NCBI GenBank assembly: GCA_948099385.1
Contig: CANUEZ040000168.1
Span: 1,117,501-1,181,500, forward strand
Source: Fasciola hepatica
Taxonomy: Eukaryota > Platyhelminthes > Trematoda > Plagiorchiida > Fasciolidae
Reading direction: 5' to 3'
Length of the DNA: 64,000 bases
Positions within the stretch are counted from its first letter, which is position 1, and every line of letters begins with the position of its first letter. The notes beneath the pieces were generated by a model. It did no database searches, was not told the DNA's origin, and saw only the letters and a list, made by a program, of their open reading frames with translations. A program made the translations under genes and the position numbers. Positions 1 to 9,585 of the stretch are shown piece after piece.

Positions 1-345
1 CGTGTTTATCGTCGATTTACTGCTGCCAAAATAGCCATTCTCGGTCAGAACGTGAAGCTTTGGCTGTCTACTGGTCTGTCAAACTGCTTCATAAATATCT
101 GTTTGGATCCAAATTCACCATCGTTATTGATCATGAGGCTTTCCGTTTCATTTATGACCCATGCACATCAGTTCACAAATCAGATGCTGCAAGGGTCCAG
201 CAATGCTGCGCAGCACCTTTAGTATATGATTATGGCATTCCCCGTCGTGGTGCTGAAAGAACTCCACACATGTATTACCTATCCAGATAAACTCAGTCAG
301 ATGCTCCATGTGATTTTGATTCTTTGCTTGCACAACCAGTTCCAG
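1..345 (+). pseudogene. Ty3/Gypsy pol fragment, RNase H domain
   Basis: This is an internal piece of a Gypsy polyprotein running in from the window edge, open to a TAA at 288-290. Visible RNase H hallmarks are SEREALAVYW near 41-75, a TDHKALxF-type motif altered to IDHEAFRF, and the end of the domain YDYGIPRRGAERTPHMYYLSR-like (split here only by wording), matching the usual R-x-E-x-N-x-HADYLSR region. After the stop the same frame continues for about 20 plausible residues, so the stop is probably a disabling mutation. It is on the opposite strand to both Gypsy elements that follow, so it belongs to a third copy. Its right-hand limit cannot be placed by eye. Confidence 0.75.
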
Positions 346-429
346 TGAGCTGACAAGGTCCAATTTGAGATTCTCGTAAATAAACGACAATGGAATGGCG
401 ATTTCAAGCTTTGATTTCCTGGTTTTCCT

Positions 430-506
430 TCTTGCCTGATCCCCGTTATTAAAACTCACAGGCGGTAATGGAGAAGGCAGTTCACCTGGAAGTCGCAATG
501 TGCAGC
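430..506 (-). pseudogene. Gypsy-2 integrase C-terminal remnant, left half of a split gene
   Basis: On the minus strand this piece encodes CTLRLPGELPSPLPPV, the segment that normally follows the ELVYG motif at the integrase C-terminal side in this Gypsy lineage. The ELVNG half lies 5.4 kb away at 5925-5950 on the same strand. Gypsy-1 (507-5924) sits exactly between them, and removing it with one copy of the 4-bp target site rejoins the two halves in frame. The left limit is uncertain, because the homology fades into unrelated sequence and then the plus-strand RNase H fragment. Confidence 0.65.
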
Positions 507-959
507 CGTGATGTGCCATCGTGAGATAGCAAACCTCTTGGTTCACGGTTCAGTTCACGACAGCAAATCGATTCAAGCAAGCTGGAACGGAATTCACCCA
601 GCAATGTTAACGGTTCGGCACACAACGACAACCAGGTCGCGAGCGTAAGTAACAAGAACGCACTGTGTCGAATGAATGCTTATTGTGTATTCTTGGATGG
701 CGGCGTCCCAATCGAGCGGCACGAATAACAGTCACGTTCACGAACATACATGTGTACAGTTGTGGGAAACGTCTATTCGGTCCAGTTCGATGAAACATGC
801 ATACATCAAGAAAAAGGGTTACATACTTCAAAAGGGTTTTGGCGACGATTCGGCCGGTCCCGTCCAATGGTTATGTGCGGGACCTGGAATATGATAGAAA
901 CGAGTGTACATTAGTAAGCGCCGATTCAAACACTACATGTTAGTTTTGGTTCCATTACA
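507..959 (-). repeat. Gypsy-1 3' LTR
   Basis: This is the downstream LTR of the minus-strand element. From 527 rightward it matches 5076-5924 almost base for base, once the hairpin insertion in the other copy is removed. The right edge is CATTACA at 953-959. The left 20 bases match the other LTR at only about 14 of 20 positions, which is oddly poor compared with the rest. Confidence 0.9.
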
Positions 960-974
960 TAGCTCCCCACCGAC
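960..974 (-). other. Gypsy-1 polypurine tract
   Basis: Immediately inside the 3' LTR the minus strand reads GTCGGTGGGGAGCTA before the TGTAATG terminus. A purine-rich run in this position is the expected plus-strand primer site of an LTR retrotransposon. Confidence 0.55.
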
Positions 975-1199
975 AAAGGCATTGTTCTCAGTGCCTCGTG
1001 AGCATTACGGCACTCCAGTGCCGCCTTTTGAGGGCACTTTTACCGTTTCTTCGACTATCGGCACACTTCCTGGGGGCACTGGTAGGAGACAAGGGTTCGT
1101 AGGATTTGCTTCGTTGGCCGGTTTTAACTGGTTATAATGAACTGTAAGGGCCTCGGATCCGGGGTTTTGTAGTAGTCGTATCACGTACGTCTGTGATGA

Positions 1200-2220
1200 C
1201 ATGGAATGTACAATGACATATGGTTCTTTTCAGGGGTCGTGAAAGGCCGCTGTCTGACCCGGTGGGGGTCTAGGCCGATGTAACCATACATAGTCTCCTA
1301 ATCGGTATGCCAGACCGTGGGCGGTTGCATCGTAGCTGCTCTTCTGTCGTTTTTGGGCCAATTCAAGGTGCTGGCGTGCAAGACCGTGGATCATAAAGAG
1401 ATCTTCCATGAGTTTACGGTTGTGAGCTGTTAGATCCATTGCTTCTCTAGGAGCTAATGGTGTCACGCTTTCTGCTGGTAATCGTAATTCTCGCCCGAAT
1501 GTAAGATGAGCTGGAGTAAATCCTGTCAACGTGTGGCATAGCCCTCGACATGCTAACAAGCAACGTGGGAGTACCTTGTCCCATTTGTGAGGGTTCGGTT
1601 ATTCGACGAACGACCGCAGGATGCCTTTGAGTGTCCTATTTGTCCTCTCTACCAATCCATTCCCCTGTGGGTGGTACGGTGTCGTCCTTGCCTTCTGAAT
1701 TCCCAAGAGCCGGCAAAGTTCTCTCAGCAGCAGGCCGTCGAATGCCGGGCCTTGGTCAGAGTGAATTATAGAGTGCGCACCATATCGCGAAATCCATTCG
1801 TTAACGTTTACTGTTGCCATAGTAGCTGTTCCTTGGTTAGGCATCGCAACTGCTTCGCACCACTTGATGAAGTAATCCACCATCACTAAGATATAGCGGT
1901 TACCCTTATTGGAGGTAGGCAATGGCCCAATTACGTCTACACCGACACGGTGGTTCGGACTACCAATGGTGATCGGTTGCAGGGGTGCTCGTGGTGGCGT
2001 GTGTGGTCCTTTGTTCCTGGCACACGTGTTGCATCCAGCGCATAATCTGATAATATCTTGGCGGAGGTCAGGCTACCAGTATCGCTGGACTAGTGCTGCG
2101 TGTGTTCGGTACTGTCCGGGATGTCCTAGCTGCTCATGTGTCATCCAAATGAGGTTTAGGGTTTTCGTGCGGGGTACGACAACGCGCATCTGGTTATCTT
2201 CCCCCCGCAACTGAAGCACC
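1200..2220 (-). pseudogene. Gypsy-1 integrase
   Basis: The order on the minus strand is: an HHCC zinc-binding domain (THEQLGH ... CAGCNTC, about 2170-2020), then the DDE core with D in ILVMVDYF, D in IIHSDQGPAFDG and E in NGLVERTNRTL (1922-1599), then TGFTPAHLTFGREL and a tail ending DYVWLHRPR near 1260. The catalytic triad is intact. At least two in-frame stops break the frame, one near 2070 in the zinc domain and one at about 1598 after RSFVE. The domain would catalyse strand transfer of the cDNA ends. The remaining 960-1200 stretch is non-coding leader to the polypurine tract. Confidence 0.88.
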
Positions 2221-2491
2221 CCGTTTATATTGACTAGTTTCGTTCACTCCGCCCATAACGCTCGCTCGTCCTTTGGAAGTTCAGTCATTTCGATTCCGGA
2301 TGTTTTGGGGCCGTTTTCTGCCTGTCTTTTGTAAATGAACGAGATATACGGGCCATTTACTTGTGCATTCTTCCAGCTCGCGTCCGTAGAGGCGTCAGCG
2401 AACACCGAATTGATCTGGGCACTCTGGGGAAGTCGTGAAAGGGCATCAGCGTTAGTGTGCTTTTTTCAGCCCGGTATAAGCACTGAAAATC

Positions 2492-3306
2492 TTATTCCTG
2501 CGTTTTCTCTTGCCAGCGGGCCACCTGGCCTTGTGGGTCCTTACAATTTCGAAGCCACTGTAAAGCCTGATGGTCTGTTCGCACCCGAAGTGGTCGGCTT
2601 AAAAGGTATGGCCTGAAGTAGTGTAAAAAGTAGACTAAGGACAGCATTTCGCGCCGATCCGTACTGTATCGTCTTTCATGCTTGTCTAGTCCTCGACTAC
2701 CATAGGCGATGACCCTTTCCTCACCGTCAGTCGTCACTTGCAAAAGTACTGCCCCTATGGTATGGTCGCAGGCACCGGTGTCAAGAATAAATATCCCAGC
2801 ATCGTTCGAGGTATCCGTGAGAGCCAGGATCGGCGGCGAGATTAGGGCCTTTTTCAGTTGCTCGAAGGCCTCCATGCACTCCTTGGTTCAGGTATATGGT
2901 CTGTCTTTTTCTGTCAGCTTATGCGGTGGCATTGTTAGCTTGGCAAACCCCTTGACAAAATGCCTATAGTAAGACGTAATCCTCATGAAAATCCGAACTT
3001 CGTTGGCCGATGTTGGGGTTGGCCAATTGGTTATTTTATCGATTTGCTCAGGGTCCGTGTGCACACCCGCGTGTGACAGCACGAGTCCTGGAAATTTCAC
3101 TTCCTTCTGTAGTTGCCTGCATTTCTTTGCCCGGAGAGTTAGCCCAGCTTCCTTCAACCGCAACAGCACTTCCTTTAATCAACGATTATGCTCCTCGATT
3201 GTGCGACCGTGAACGATTATATCATCCAAGTATATGAGGCAGCTATTTGGTGCTATGTCCCGCAGTATTGTGTTCACTAACCGTTGGAACGTAGCCGGAG
3301 CATTCG
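2492..3306 (-). pseudogene. Gypsy-1 reverse transcriptase C-terminal part and RNase H
   Basis: The minus strand carries the RT catalytic box YLDD at 3221-3232 (context CLIYLDDIIVHGRTIEEHN). It is followed by the thumb/connection region LTLRAKKCRQLQKEVKFPG and SYYRHFVKGFAKL (3169-2888), and then RNase H with ILDTGACDHTIGAVLLQ, YGSRGLDKHERRYSTDRREML and RTDHQALQWL (2875-2492). Frames shift between these blocks near 3175 and 2880. YLDD retains both catalytic aspartates. The RNase H first acidic residue is present as LDTGA in place of the more usual TDAS. 2221-2491 holds the degraded linker to integrase. Confidence 0.88.
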
Positions 3307-5037
3307 CTAGTCCAAATGGCATCGTTTCAGATTCGTAGAGGCCTGATGGTACGCGAACGCCGTTTTCTCGCGGTCATCTAGATGGGCCTCCACCTGCCAA
3401 TAGCCCGAAGCAAGGTCCAATGTGGAAAACCACTTAGCGCCAGAAACAGTATCTAGCGTACTGTCTATCCTAGGTAGTGGAAACGAATCTCTCTTGGTTA
3501 TAGCGTTGAGGCGGCGGTAGTCAACGCAGATTCGAAGGCTACCGTCCTTCTTCGCCAGTACGATTGGTGATGCCCACGGGGACGATGAAGGTCGGATGAC
3601 TTTCGATTCCGACATTTCGTGAACCATCTTATCTAGTTCCGCTTGGTAATGTAGCAAGACAAGTCTGGGTGTTTGGTAGATCGGGTGTTGTTGCCCGGTG
3701 TCCATTCTATGTTGTAGGATACGCTTCCGGCCCAAGAAGTTGCAGTCGCAGTCAAAAATATCTTGTGCCTCCTTCAGAATCTTCGCAACCTCGCTATTCG
3801 TTTCTCGATCAACATACGCTCCTAACAACATCTCATTGATCCAGGAGTTATCCAACTTTAGTGCTGCGATAGGCTGGCCTATGGGCTCCGGTCTTTCGTT
3901 AACCACTAACAGTTGCCTGTCGAAATCAATGGCTATTCGGTGGGCCCGTAGAAAGTCCATCCCTGGAATGACTTCCGAAGCTACATCGGCACAGAGGAAT
4001 TTGCGCTGGACAGTACATCGCCCTATACTCACGCTGCCCGCCACCTGACCGAGGATTGGCATGACGGTTCCGTTTGCCGCTATTAGCCTACCGTTCAGGG
4101 GCACCGAACGGGATATTTTGGTTAGCGACGGGTTGATAACGGAGCATGACTCCCAAGTGTCGATCAGCAGCTTTGCCCCTTTACCGTTCAACAAACCCTC
4201 GACAACTAGCGGTGATTGCCAATCATTATTGTTCAATGAAACAAAAGGTAAGGACATAACACGATACTGGAACTCACCGGTGTACTGCATAGCTGGGTTG
4301 TGTCCACAGTGTCGGGCCCTCGATCCGAGTTTTCGGCAGTAACGAAGGTAAGGCTGCGGCCCCGGGTATGAGACTGATGGAGTGCAGCTCGGTTGCGGCT
4401 TGAAAACAGCGGTTTGTATGGTTGCAATTTTTTCGTTTGGTGGCTGTCCTAGGGCTTCTCTGCAGGCCTTGAGTTTGCGCGCCCGAATTAGTGCTGACTG
4501 TAGGGACGTCAGCATGTTGAGGAGAAAATCTTCCTTCGTTTTCGGATCACAAATCCCCATCGTAAAAAGCCCCAAGATGTGCTCGTCACGAATTTCTTTG
4601 GATGCCTTGGGGTATGCTTTCTTAGCGGGAACTCTCAGGCAAGCCGCATATTCATCCACAGACACCGCCAGACTTAGTCTTCGCCCCAAAAATGTTTCCA
4701 GGAAAGCTGGGGCTAGTTCATATCGCTCGAATAATTCTTCTAGGGCCGGCCAAATTATATCGGGGCCCGAAAAGATGGGGACTCCTGTGGCTAGAAACTG
4801 CCGGGCAGCATCGTCGTCCAGCAGCGGTAACGAATACTGCCCAAGGTGTTCTGGGGGAGGGTCCTGGAGATGAGTTTTGGATCGAACGGCCCAGAGGGCA
4901 GAATCATCGCCGGGGGAAAACGCCTTCAGTGTAGGGACTGCTGGGCTGAACAGAGCAGTTCTTGATTCGGTTTGGTTCGCGTCACCATCCATTTTCAGAA
5001 ATATAGTGGGTGGGTCGAAATTGTCGCTTTCAGTCAT
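3307..5037 (-). pseudogene. Gypsy-1 gag-protease-RT N-terminal part
   Basis: A 576-codon open stretch starts at an ATG at 5037, close to the primer-binding region. Residues 1-250 are gag: TLKAFSPGDDSALW, LLDDDAARQFLATGVP and FLETFLGRRLSLAVSVDEYAACLR are typical Gypsy capsid text. A zinc knuckle follows in degraded form (RYCRKLGSRARHC, with first Cys and His lost). The protease site reads LLIDTWESC instead of DTGAS, so the Gly is gone. RT begins near residue 470 with RPSSSPWASPIVLAKKDG and CVDYRRLNAI. At about 3350 the frame shifts inside the YHQ...GLYE region, after which RT continues in another frame. Confidence 0.88.
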
Positions 5038-5055
5038 CCCACCGCTGCCACCAAT
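5035..5055 (-). other. Gypsy-1 primer-binding site, probable
   Basis: Directly inside the 5' LTR the minus strand reads ATTGGTGGCAGCGGTGG. A TGG start right after the LTR end is the usual mark of a tRNA-primed minus-strand start site. The tRNA cannot be assigned without a search. Confidence 0.4.
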
Positions 5056-5924
5056 TGTAATGTTCGATTCCGAGCTAGCAAACCTCTTGGTTCACGGTTC
5101 AGTTCACGACAGCAAATCAACTCAAGCAAGCTGAAACGGAATTCACCCAGCAATGTTAACGGTTCGGCACACAACGACAACCAGGTCGCGAGCGTAAGTA
5201 ACAAGAACGCACTGTGTCGAATGAATGCTTATCGTGTATTCTTGGATGGCGGCGTCCCAATCGAGCGGCACGAATAACAGTCACGTTCACGAACATACAT
5301 GTGTACAGTTGTGGGAAACGTCTATTCGAACATAGAAGTCAATAGCATTAATTTGCACGATGTATTCCGGACCATTTCGCTGCATCTTCACTGCGTTCAC
5401 GGTCACTTATGTCACAAACAATCAACGATTACTGAGATACGCGGAGGCATTAGCAATTAACCAACGTCATCCTCAACTGTGCAAACAGCGAGAATGGATA
5501 ACTACGTTAGCCTTGCCTTGGTAACGCGTTTTCATTTGCTATCATTAGTTGTGTGTGTGTGTGCACTTTTTCCTTTGATCTCATGAGAATGTTCAATTTA
5601 CCATTTATAAATGATCACCTTGACTGCAGTATGCACTAGTGAAGATGCAGCGAAATGGTCCGGAATACATCGTGCAATTTAATGCTATTGACTTCTATGT
5701 TCAAATTTGTGTCGGGAAAGCTATGTTTTCAAAACGTCTATTCGGTCCAGTTCGATGAAACATGCATACATCAAGAAAAAGGGTTACATACTTCAAAAGG
5801 GTTTTGGCGACGATTCGGCCGGTCCCGTCCAATGGTTATGTGCGGGACCTGGAATATGATAGAAACGAGTGTACATTAGTAAGCGCCGATTCAAACACTA
5901 CATGTTAGTTTCGGTTCCATTACA
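5056..5924 (-). repeat. Gypsy-1 5' LTR, split by a hairpin insertion
   Basis: The LTR edges are TGTAATG at 5056-5062 and CATTACA at 5918-5924. Sequence at 5056-5328 and 5745-5924 together aligns to 507-959. The intervening 416 bases are a foreign insertion flanked by a 13-base direct repeat, aaacgtctattcg, at 5316-5328 and 5732-5744. Confidence 0.9.
5329..5731. mobile_element. MITE-like hairpin element in the Gypsy-1 LTR
   Basis: The segment begins with about 65 bases (5328-5392, gaacatagaagtcaatagca...) that recur in inverted orientation at 5638-5702 with a single mismatch. Between the arms lie about 245 bases with no coding potential and a short GT run. Past the right arm are 29 more bases before the duplicated 13-mer that marks the insertion. 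Size and long terminal inverted repeats fit a miniature non-autonomous DNA transposon or foldback element. The 13-bp flank duplication is longer than for Tc1/mariner or hAT elements, so the superfamily is open. Confidence 0.75.
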
Positions 5925-6470
5925 TAGCCGTTAACCAGTTCAACCGCCGAAACACCATATCGGCTCTATATGTGTTACGCAGTCCTAGGAGGACGACAGG
6001 TAAAACTTCACTCTATGAAGGGTGATCACGATCACGAAGGGCAGATTTCGGCTGGCTATGGAATTGCCCCACCACGCCATTAGCCTGAGGATGACAGGCC
6101 ATCATCTTGTTGTATCTACAACCTAATACGTTCATTAGCTCGTGGAAGGCACTATCAAAATGAGGATAGGGGTCAGTGGCCACGAGAGAAAGGCAACCGA
6201 ACTGATTTACCCAACCAGCTAGAAAAGATTTTGCAGCTTCCTCTGAGGTAGGACAGGGAAGAGGTATGGTCTGTGGCTAGCGAGCGAAACGATCTACGCA
6301 AGCAAGGAGGTAGACGCAGCCTCCGGACGGTGGAAGCGGATCCACGCTATCCACGTGCTCATAGTGAAGTCGTGCTTTCGGCTCACGGAATGGGCCTAAC
6401 GTAGATTTATTGTGACGATGTATCTTAATGCGGTGGCTTTGAATACAAGCGGGGGCCCAAAGAAGTACTT
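5925..6470 (-). pseudogene. Gypsy-2 integrase core, right half of a split gene
   Basis: Minus-strand translation gives YLLACVDRFAR (first catalytic Asp), then WPQTIPLP, then LVATDPYPHFDSAFHELMNV (second Asp; the usual DRG is DPY), then ACHPQANGVVGQFHS, where the Glu of VERFHR has become Gly. It ends with LLGLRNTYRADM and FSAVELVNG at the Gypsy-1 junction. Stops interrupt at several points, so no long ORF covers it. The loss of the catalytic Glu would inactivate it. Confidence 0.8.
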
Positions 6471-6495
6471 TACGTTTTATGCAAGGCCAGACGAA

Positions 6496-6744
6496 TCACT
6501 TGGTGACTAGTTTTACCGAGACGGTTGCGTCAGGACGCGATAAGTTGTGGAGGTTGCTGAGAACCTTCTGGCGAAAACTGGCAGGAACTAGTGGTCGGGG
6601 TGGACACTGTGGCAGATCGCAAACAATAGTTACACCAGAAGTTGGTAAGTTCACTGGCACTAGATGCAGGGAGCTGCTTCTGAGCTGCTGGACTTCAGGA
6701 TCTGTTGTTTGAGCTGCTGAAATTGCTTCTAGGTCTATGCCCAT
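6496..6744 (-). pseudogene. Gypsy-2 RNase H to integrase linker
   Basis: The 82-codon minus ORF contains AISAAQTTDPEVQQLRSSSLHLVPVNLP, CDLPQCPPRPLVPASFRQKVLSNLHNLSRPD and a lysine-rich end. In this Gypsy lineage the segment lies between the DALSR end of RNase H and the zinc-binding start of integrase (LHxLSHPG). The HxxxH half of the zinc site survives as LHNLSRPD, with the second His replaced. Confidence 0.7.
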
Positions 6745-6788
6745 GGGTGGTGGGTCGTCGATATTGTGGATGCGTGAGAGAGCGTCTG

Positions 6789-7314
6789 CTACGAGATTGT
6801 GTTCTCCAGGAAGTGTCGAATGTCCGTGGTAAGCTGTGAAACATAGTCTAAGAGGCGAATCTCGTGTGGCGAATATCGCTCAGAAATTGACCGGAGAGCG
6901 TACGCTGGTGGTTTATGATCTGTGGACACTGTGAACGTTTGGCCCTCGGGTGTGTGCCGGGGGTGTTGGGTACTCAAATAAATTTCCAGTGGTTATCTGC
7001 TGGAAGTAATATATCGAGGTTCCACAGGTTGGAGACGCCGGAAAAGAAAACTACTGGTTGCCATGAATTGCTGATGAATTACCGAAACACTGCTCCAGCA
7101 ACCGTGTCCGAGTCACCTATTCTTCAAGTCAGGGAGCAGCAGGATCGGGATATGAAGGGAGTGCTATGTTGGCGATAGCTTCCTTGATCGAAGTAGAAGC
7201 TGCCTGCGCCGTGTCTGAAAAAATTAATTTCCGCTTACTCTCACATAAAAGGTCAGTAAGAGGCTGCTTTACTTCGGTGCAACTTTGGATAAAGCGGCGG
7301 TAAAAGGTAACCAA
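6789..7314 (-). pseudogene. Gypsy-2 RNase H
   Basis: FTVSTDHKPPAYALRS, ISERYSPHEIRLLDYVSQLTTDIRHFLENT (6977-6789) is the C-terminal half of RNase H. The N-terminal half is at about 7190-6990 in broken frames (FLFRRLQPVEPRYIT). Upstream, MVTFYRRFIQSC and PLTDLLCESKRKLIFSDTAQAAS (7314-7129) are the RT connection domain. Two stops and one frameshift are visible. Confidence 0.82.
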
Positions 7315-7328
7315 GCCAGAAATTGGCG

Positions 7329-8486
7329 CTACTGCCGGGGAGAGTGAGGCTCAGGATAGCCGCAGATTGCCACCCCTTTGTCAAGTAGGGGCTGTGTGCC
7401 CGAGGCTGAAATTTCGTGACCTAGGAATGTGATAGTTGTCCTACCCAGTTCGCATTGGGTAGGATTAATGGCTGCACCGTGTTGGCTAAGGCGCTCCAAA
7501 ACAGCGCGCAGGTGTGCCATATGCACTTTTTCTGAAGAACTTGCCACCAAAATATCGTCTAAGTACACGTAGACATTCTTCAAACCGCGTGTTGCTTCAT
7601 GCATAAGCATATGAAAGGTTTGGGCTGCGTTGCTGCGCCCAAAAGGCATACGCAAAACTTCGAATGGTACAAATGGAGTTACGATAGCGGTTTTAGGGAC
7701 GTCAGCCTCAGCTACCGGGATTTGGTGGTAGGCTCTAACGAGGTCGATTCGGCTGAAAACGGAATAACCAGATAGGGAGGAATTAAGATCTTGGATATGT
7801 GGAATCGGGCACCTATCTGGGATAGTAGCCTGCTTGAGGGCGCCATAGTCACCGCGGGGGCGCCAGTCACCATTGGGTTTATGGACTCCGTGAAGGGGTG
7901 AGGCCCAAGGGCTACTAAACGGGGGTGTTATGCCTAACTCTAGCATATGTTGGAACTCAGTCTGCGCTACGCGGGGCTTGTCTAGTGCCAAACGACGTGG
8001 TTGGCTGAATGCTGAGGGTCCTTTAGTGACAACGTTGTGGGTGACGTTGGTGGTCATCGCGGGAAGTGGTCCAGGTTGCCTTAGCATTGCCGGGTAAGCT
8101 GCAAGGAGGTCTGCGTAGGGTTGTTCTGCCTGAGGTTCGATGAATAGGAGCGTAATATGGGTCACGGTGGAATACGAACCGGTTACGGAAAGAGATGTCT
8201 GTCGGTCAACAACTCTCCGGCATCGAGCATCGACCAGAAGGTCAAAATGGTCGAGGAAATCGATACCTAGTATGGGATAAGGAACGTCTTCTACTACATA
8301 CACTCAGCGGGAGGTGCGACGAAGGCCTAAGTTGAGAGTGAGTGACTTACAGCCGTAAGTGGCAACAGGAGTGCCGTTGGCAGCGCGGAGCTGTTGGATT
8401 GATGGAATGGCTGCATCACTTGCTTTCTTCAGAATGACGCTAAATGCTGCGCCGGTGTCATTTAGGAACAGGATATTGGAAACCAA
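7329..8486 (-). pseudogene. Gypsy-2 protease and reverse transcriptase
   Basis: The minus strand reads protease first: FLNDTGAAFSVI (8486-8440, DTG intact) and, after one stop at 8304, YPILGIDFLDHFDLLVDA. RT follows over about 250 residues: LELGITPPFSSPWASPLHGVHKPNGDWRP, FSRIDLVRAYHQIPV, LRMPFGRSNAAQTFHMLMHE and the catalytic VYLDDILVASS, with YLDD at 7554-7565. The polymerase aspartates are present, although CGDYR has become RGDYG. Reading stops at 7329 before the connection domain. Confidence 0.87.
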
Positions 8487-8559
8487 CTCTCGAACATGCG
8501 ACAGGCGACTGCTATTGTGGCTGCCGACCGCGTTGGTCGTCGGAAAGCGTCGAGATATT

Positions 8560-9334
8560 ATTTTTCGTTCGACACCCGGGAAGGTGAAAAGGGCTTTGCA
8601 GCGCCAGGCCTTCTCTGCAAACCGTTTGTGATATCGACAGTACGTTGATCGAGATGGACTAACGGGGCGGTCAGGGGAAGGGCTTCTGAGATGTTCACGT
8701 CGGTCAGAGTTGTAGTAAGGTTTACGGTCTCTACATTGAGGGCAACTAGGAGTGAAAAACCTCTGAAAGTCCGCTTGAAAGCACCTATCAGAGTGTCCGC
8801 AGAGTGTGCTCCTATGGTGGGATCGATTGTCTGGGGGCTTCTTGAGTTTGGTACGGCAGTAGTTTGTGGGTGGTACCGTTCCACAATACAGCCCGCTAGT
8901 TTTGCCTCTTCTGCGAGCTTACGACCGCTAGAAACCTCGAGCAAGGCTTGAATATTGGGTGGTAATCGCTGTACCTACAACATTTTAGGGACGTTTTCCT
9001 CTAAAAGTTGCCCTACCGGCTGCCGCATTTCTCTCAGTATTGCAGAGGGCTTCCTACTACCTAACTCTGTCCCTTGGATCAACCTTTTCGGTCTGGACGA
9101 TTCTGAGGGCAAAGGACAATGGATTACCGCGTCTGTCACGACTGTGTAAGAATAGTTACCCAATAATACGTCGCGTACCTTGGTAGCAATGTCACGGGGG
9201 AGACGACGGATAGTCCACAAGTAACGGGAAAGCTCCCTTGTGATTCCGTGTGATTCACACTCTGCCTCGAACATATGAGGCCAGAGTTGGGGGTCATCAA
9301 TAAAATACTCAGGGAAGGCTATGGAAGTTGTCAA
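8560..9334 (-). pseudogene. Gypsy-2 gag
   Basis: An ATG at 9334 starts TSIAFPEYFIDDPQLWPHMFEAECESHGI, a standard Gypsy capsid start (W-x-x-D-P-x-x-W-F). It is followed by a KVRDVLLG helix and ELGSRKPSAILREMRQPVG (8975). The rest of gag continues in another frame (8944-8690). It ends in CRYHKRFAEKAWRCKALFTFPG at about 8640-8575, the Cys/His motif that precedes protease in this lineage. At least two frameshifts break it. Confidence 0.78.
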
Positions 9335-9340
9335 AGCTGA

Positions 9341-9566
9341 CGGTCCGGATCAGGCTTGTGGTCGTTGCTAGCCACAATTGCAATGGTATACCAGATGTAA
9401 AACAATATATAAAGATCAACTGAACAACCGTGAAACATAACATCGATATAAGGAAAATATAAAGGGAGTATGGTGGCAGAAGTCGAGATTTACCGTTTGC
9501 ATGTCGGAAGCAGTATATGTGTAAACCAGTAAATGTGATTGAAGGGCTTACGAATGTGCTTGGTGG
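9341..9566. other. Gypsy-2 5' leader or LTR remnant, unassigned
   Basis: AT-rich non-coding stretch between the Gypsy-2 gag start and the (AAT)n tail of LINE-B. No LTR partner was found in the window, so it may be leader, truncated LTR or host sequence. Confidence 0.35.
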
Positions 9567-9585
9567 AATAATAATAATAATAATA
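9567..9585 (-). repeat. (ATT)n 3' tail of LINE-B
   Basis: Six-unit AAT run on the plus strand, that is ATT on the element strand, directly after the conserved CCGAAATAAACC end. It functions as the LINE 3' tail in place of poly(A). Confidence 0.85.

Larger units (their letters stand above)
507..5924 (-). mobile_element. Gypsy-1, Ty3/Gypsy LTR retrotransposon with both LTRs
   Basis: The element has two LTRs in direct orientation flanking a gag-PR-RT-RNase H-integrase order typical of Ty3/Gypsy, read on the minus strand. The LTR termini are TGTAATG...CATTACA. Flanking bases are CAGC on the left and TAGC on the right, a likely 4-bp target duplication with one change. The two LTRs differ at only a handful of positions over most of their length, so the insertion is relatively young. 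The coding region nevertheless carries frameshifts and stops, a mutated protease active site and a degenerate zinc knuckle. No envelope gene is present between integrase and the 3' LTR. Confidence 0.9.
5925..9340 (-). mobile_element. Gypsy-2, degraded Ty3/Gypsy element, interrupted by Gypsy-1
   Basis: Read on the minus strand from 9334 leftward, the order is gag, zinc motif, protease, RT, RNase H, integrase. The integrase is cut at 5925 where the Gypsy-1 LTR starts and resumes left of 507. Many stops and frameshifts are present. Its protein motifs (LDTGA-type protease, MPFGRSNAAQTF, LDYVSQ) are clearly different from Gypsy-1, so the two are distinct lineages. No LTR could be recognised at either side. 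Confidence 0.88.

Noticed and set aside
148..546. A 132-codon minus ORF spanning the plus-strand RNase H fragment and the LTR edge.
   Set aside because: Only its stretch near 470-506 is meaningful (Gypsy-2 integrase). The rest is antisense to the RNase H fragment or within the LTR.
960..1200. Possible envelope gene between Gypsy-1 integrase and the 3' LTR.
   Set aside because: The interval is about 240 bases and without signal peptide or membrane segments, so there is no sign of an infectious retrovirus-like env.
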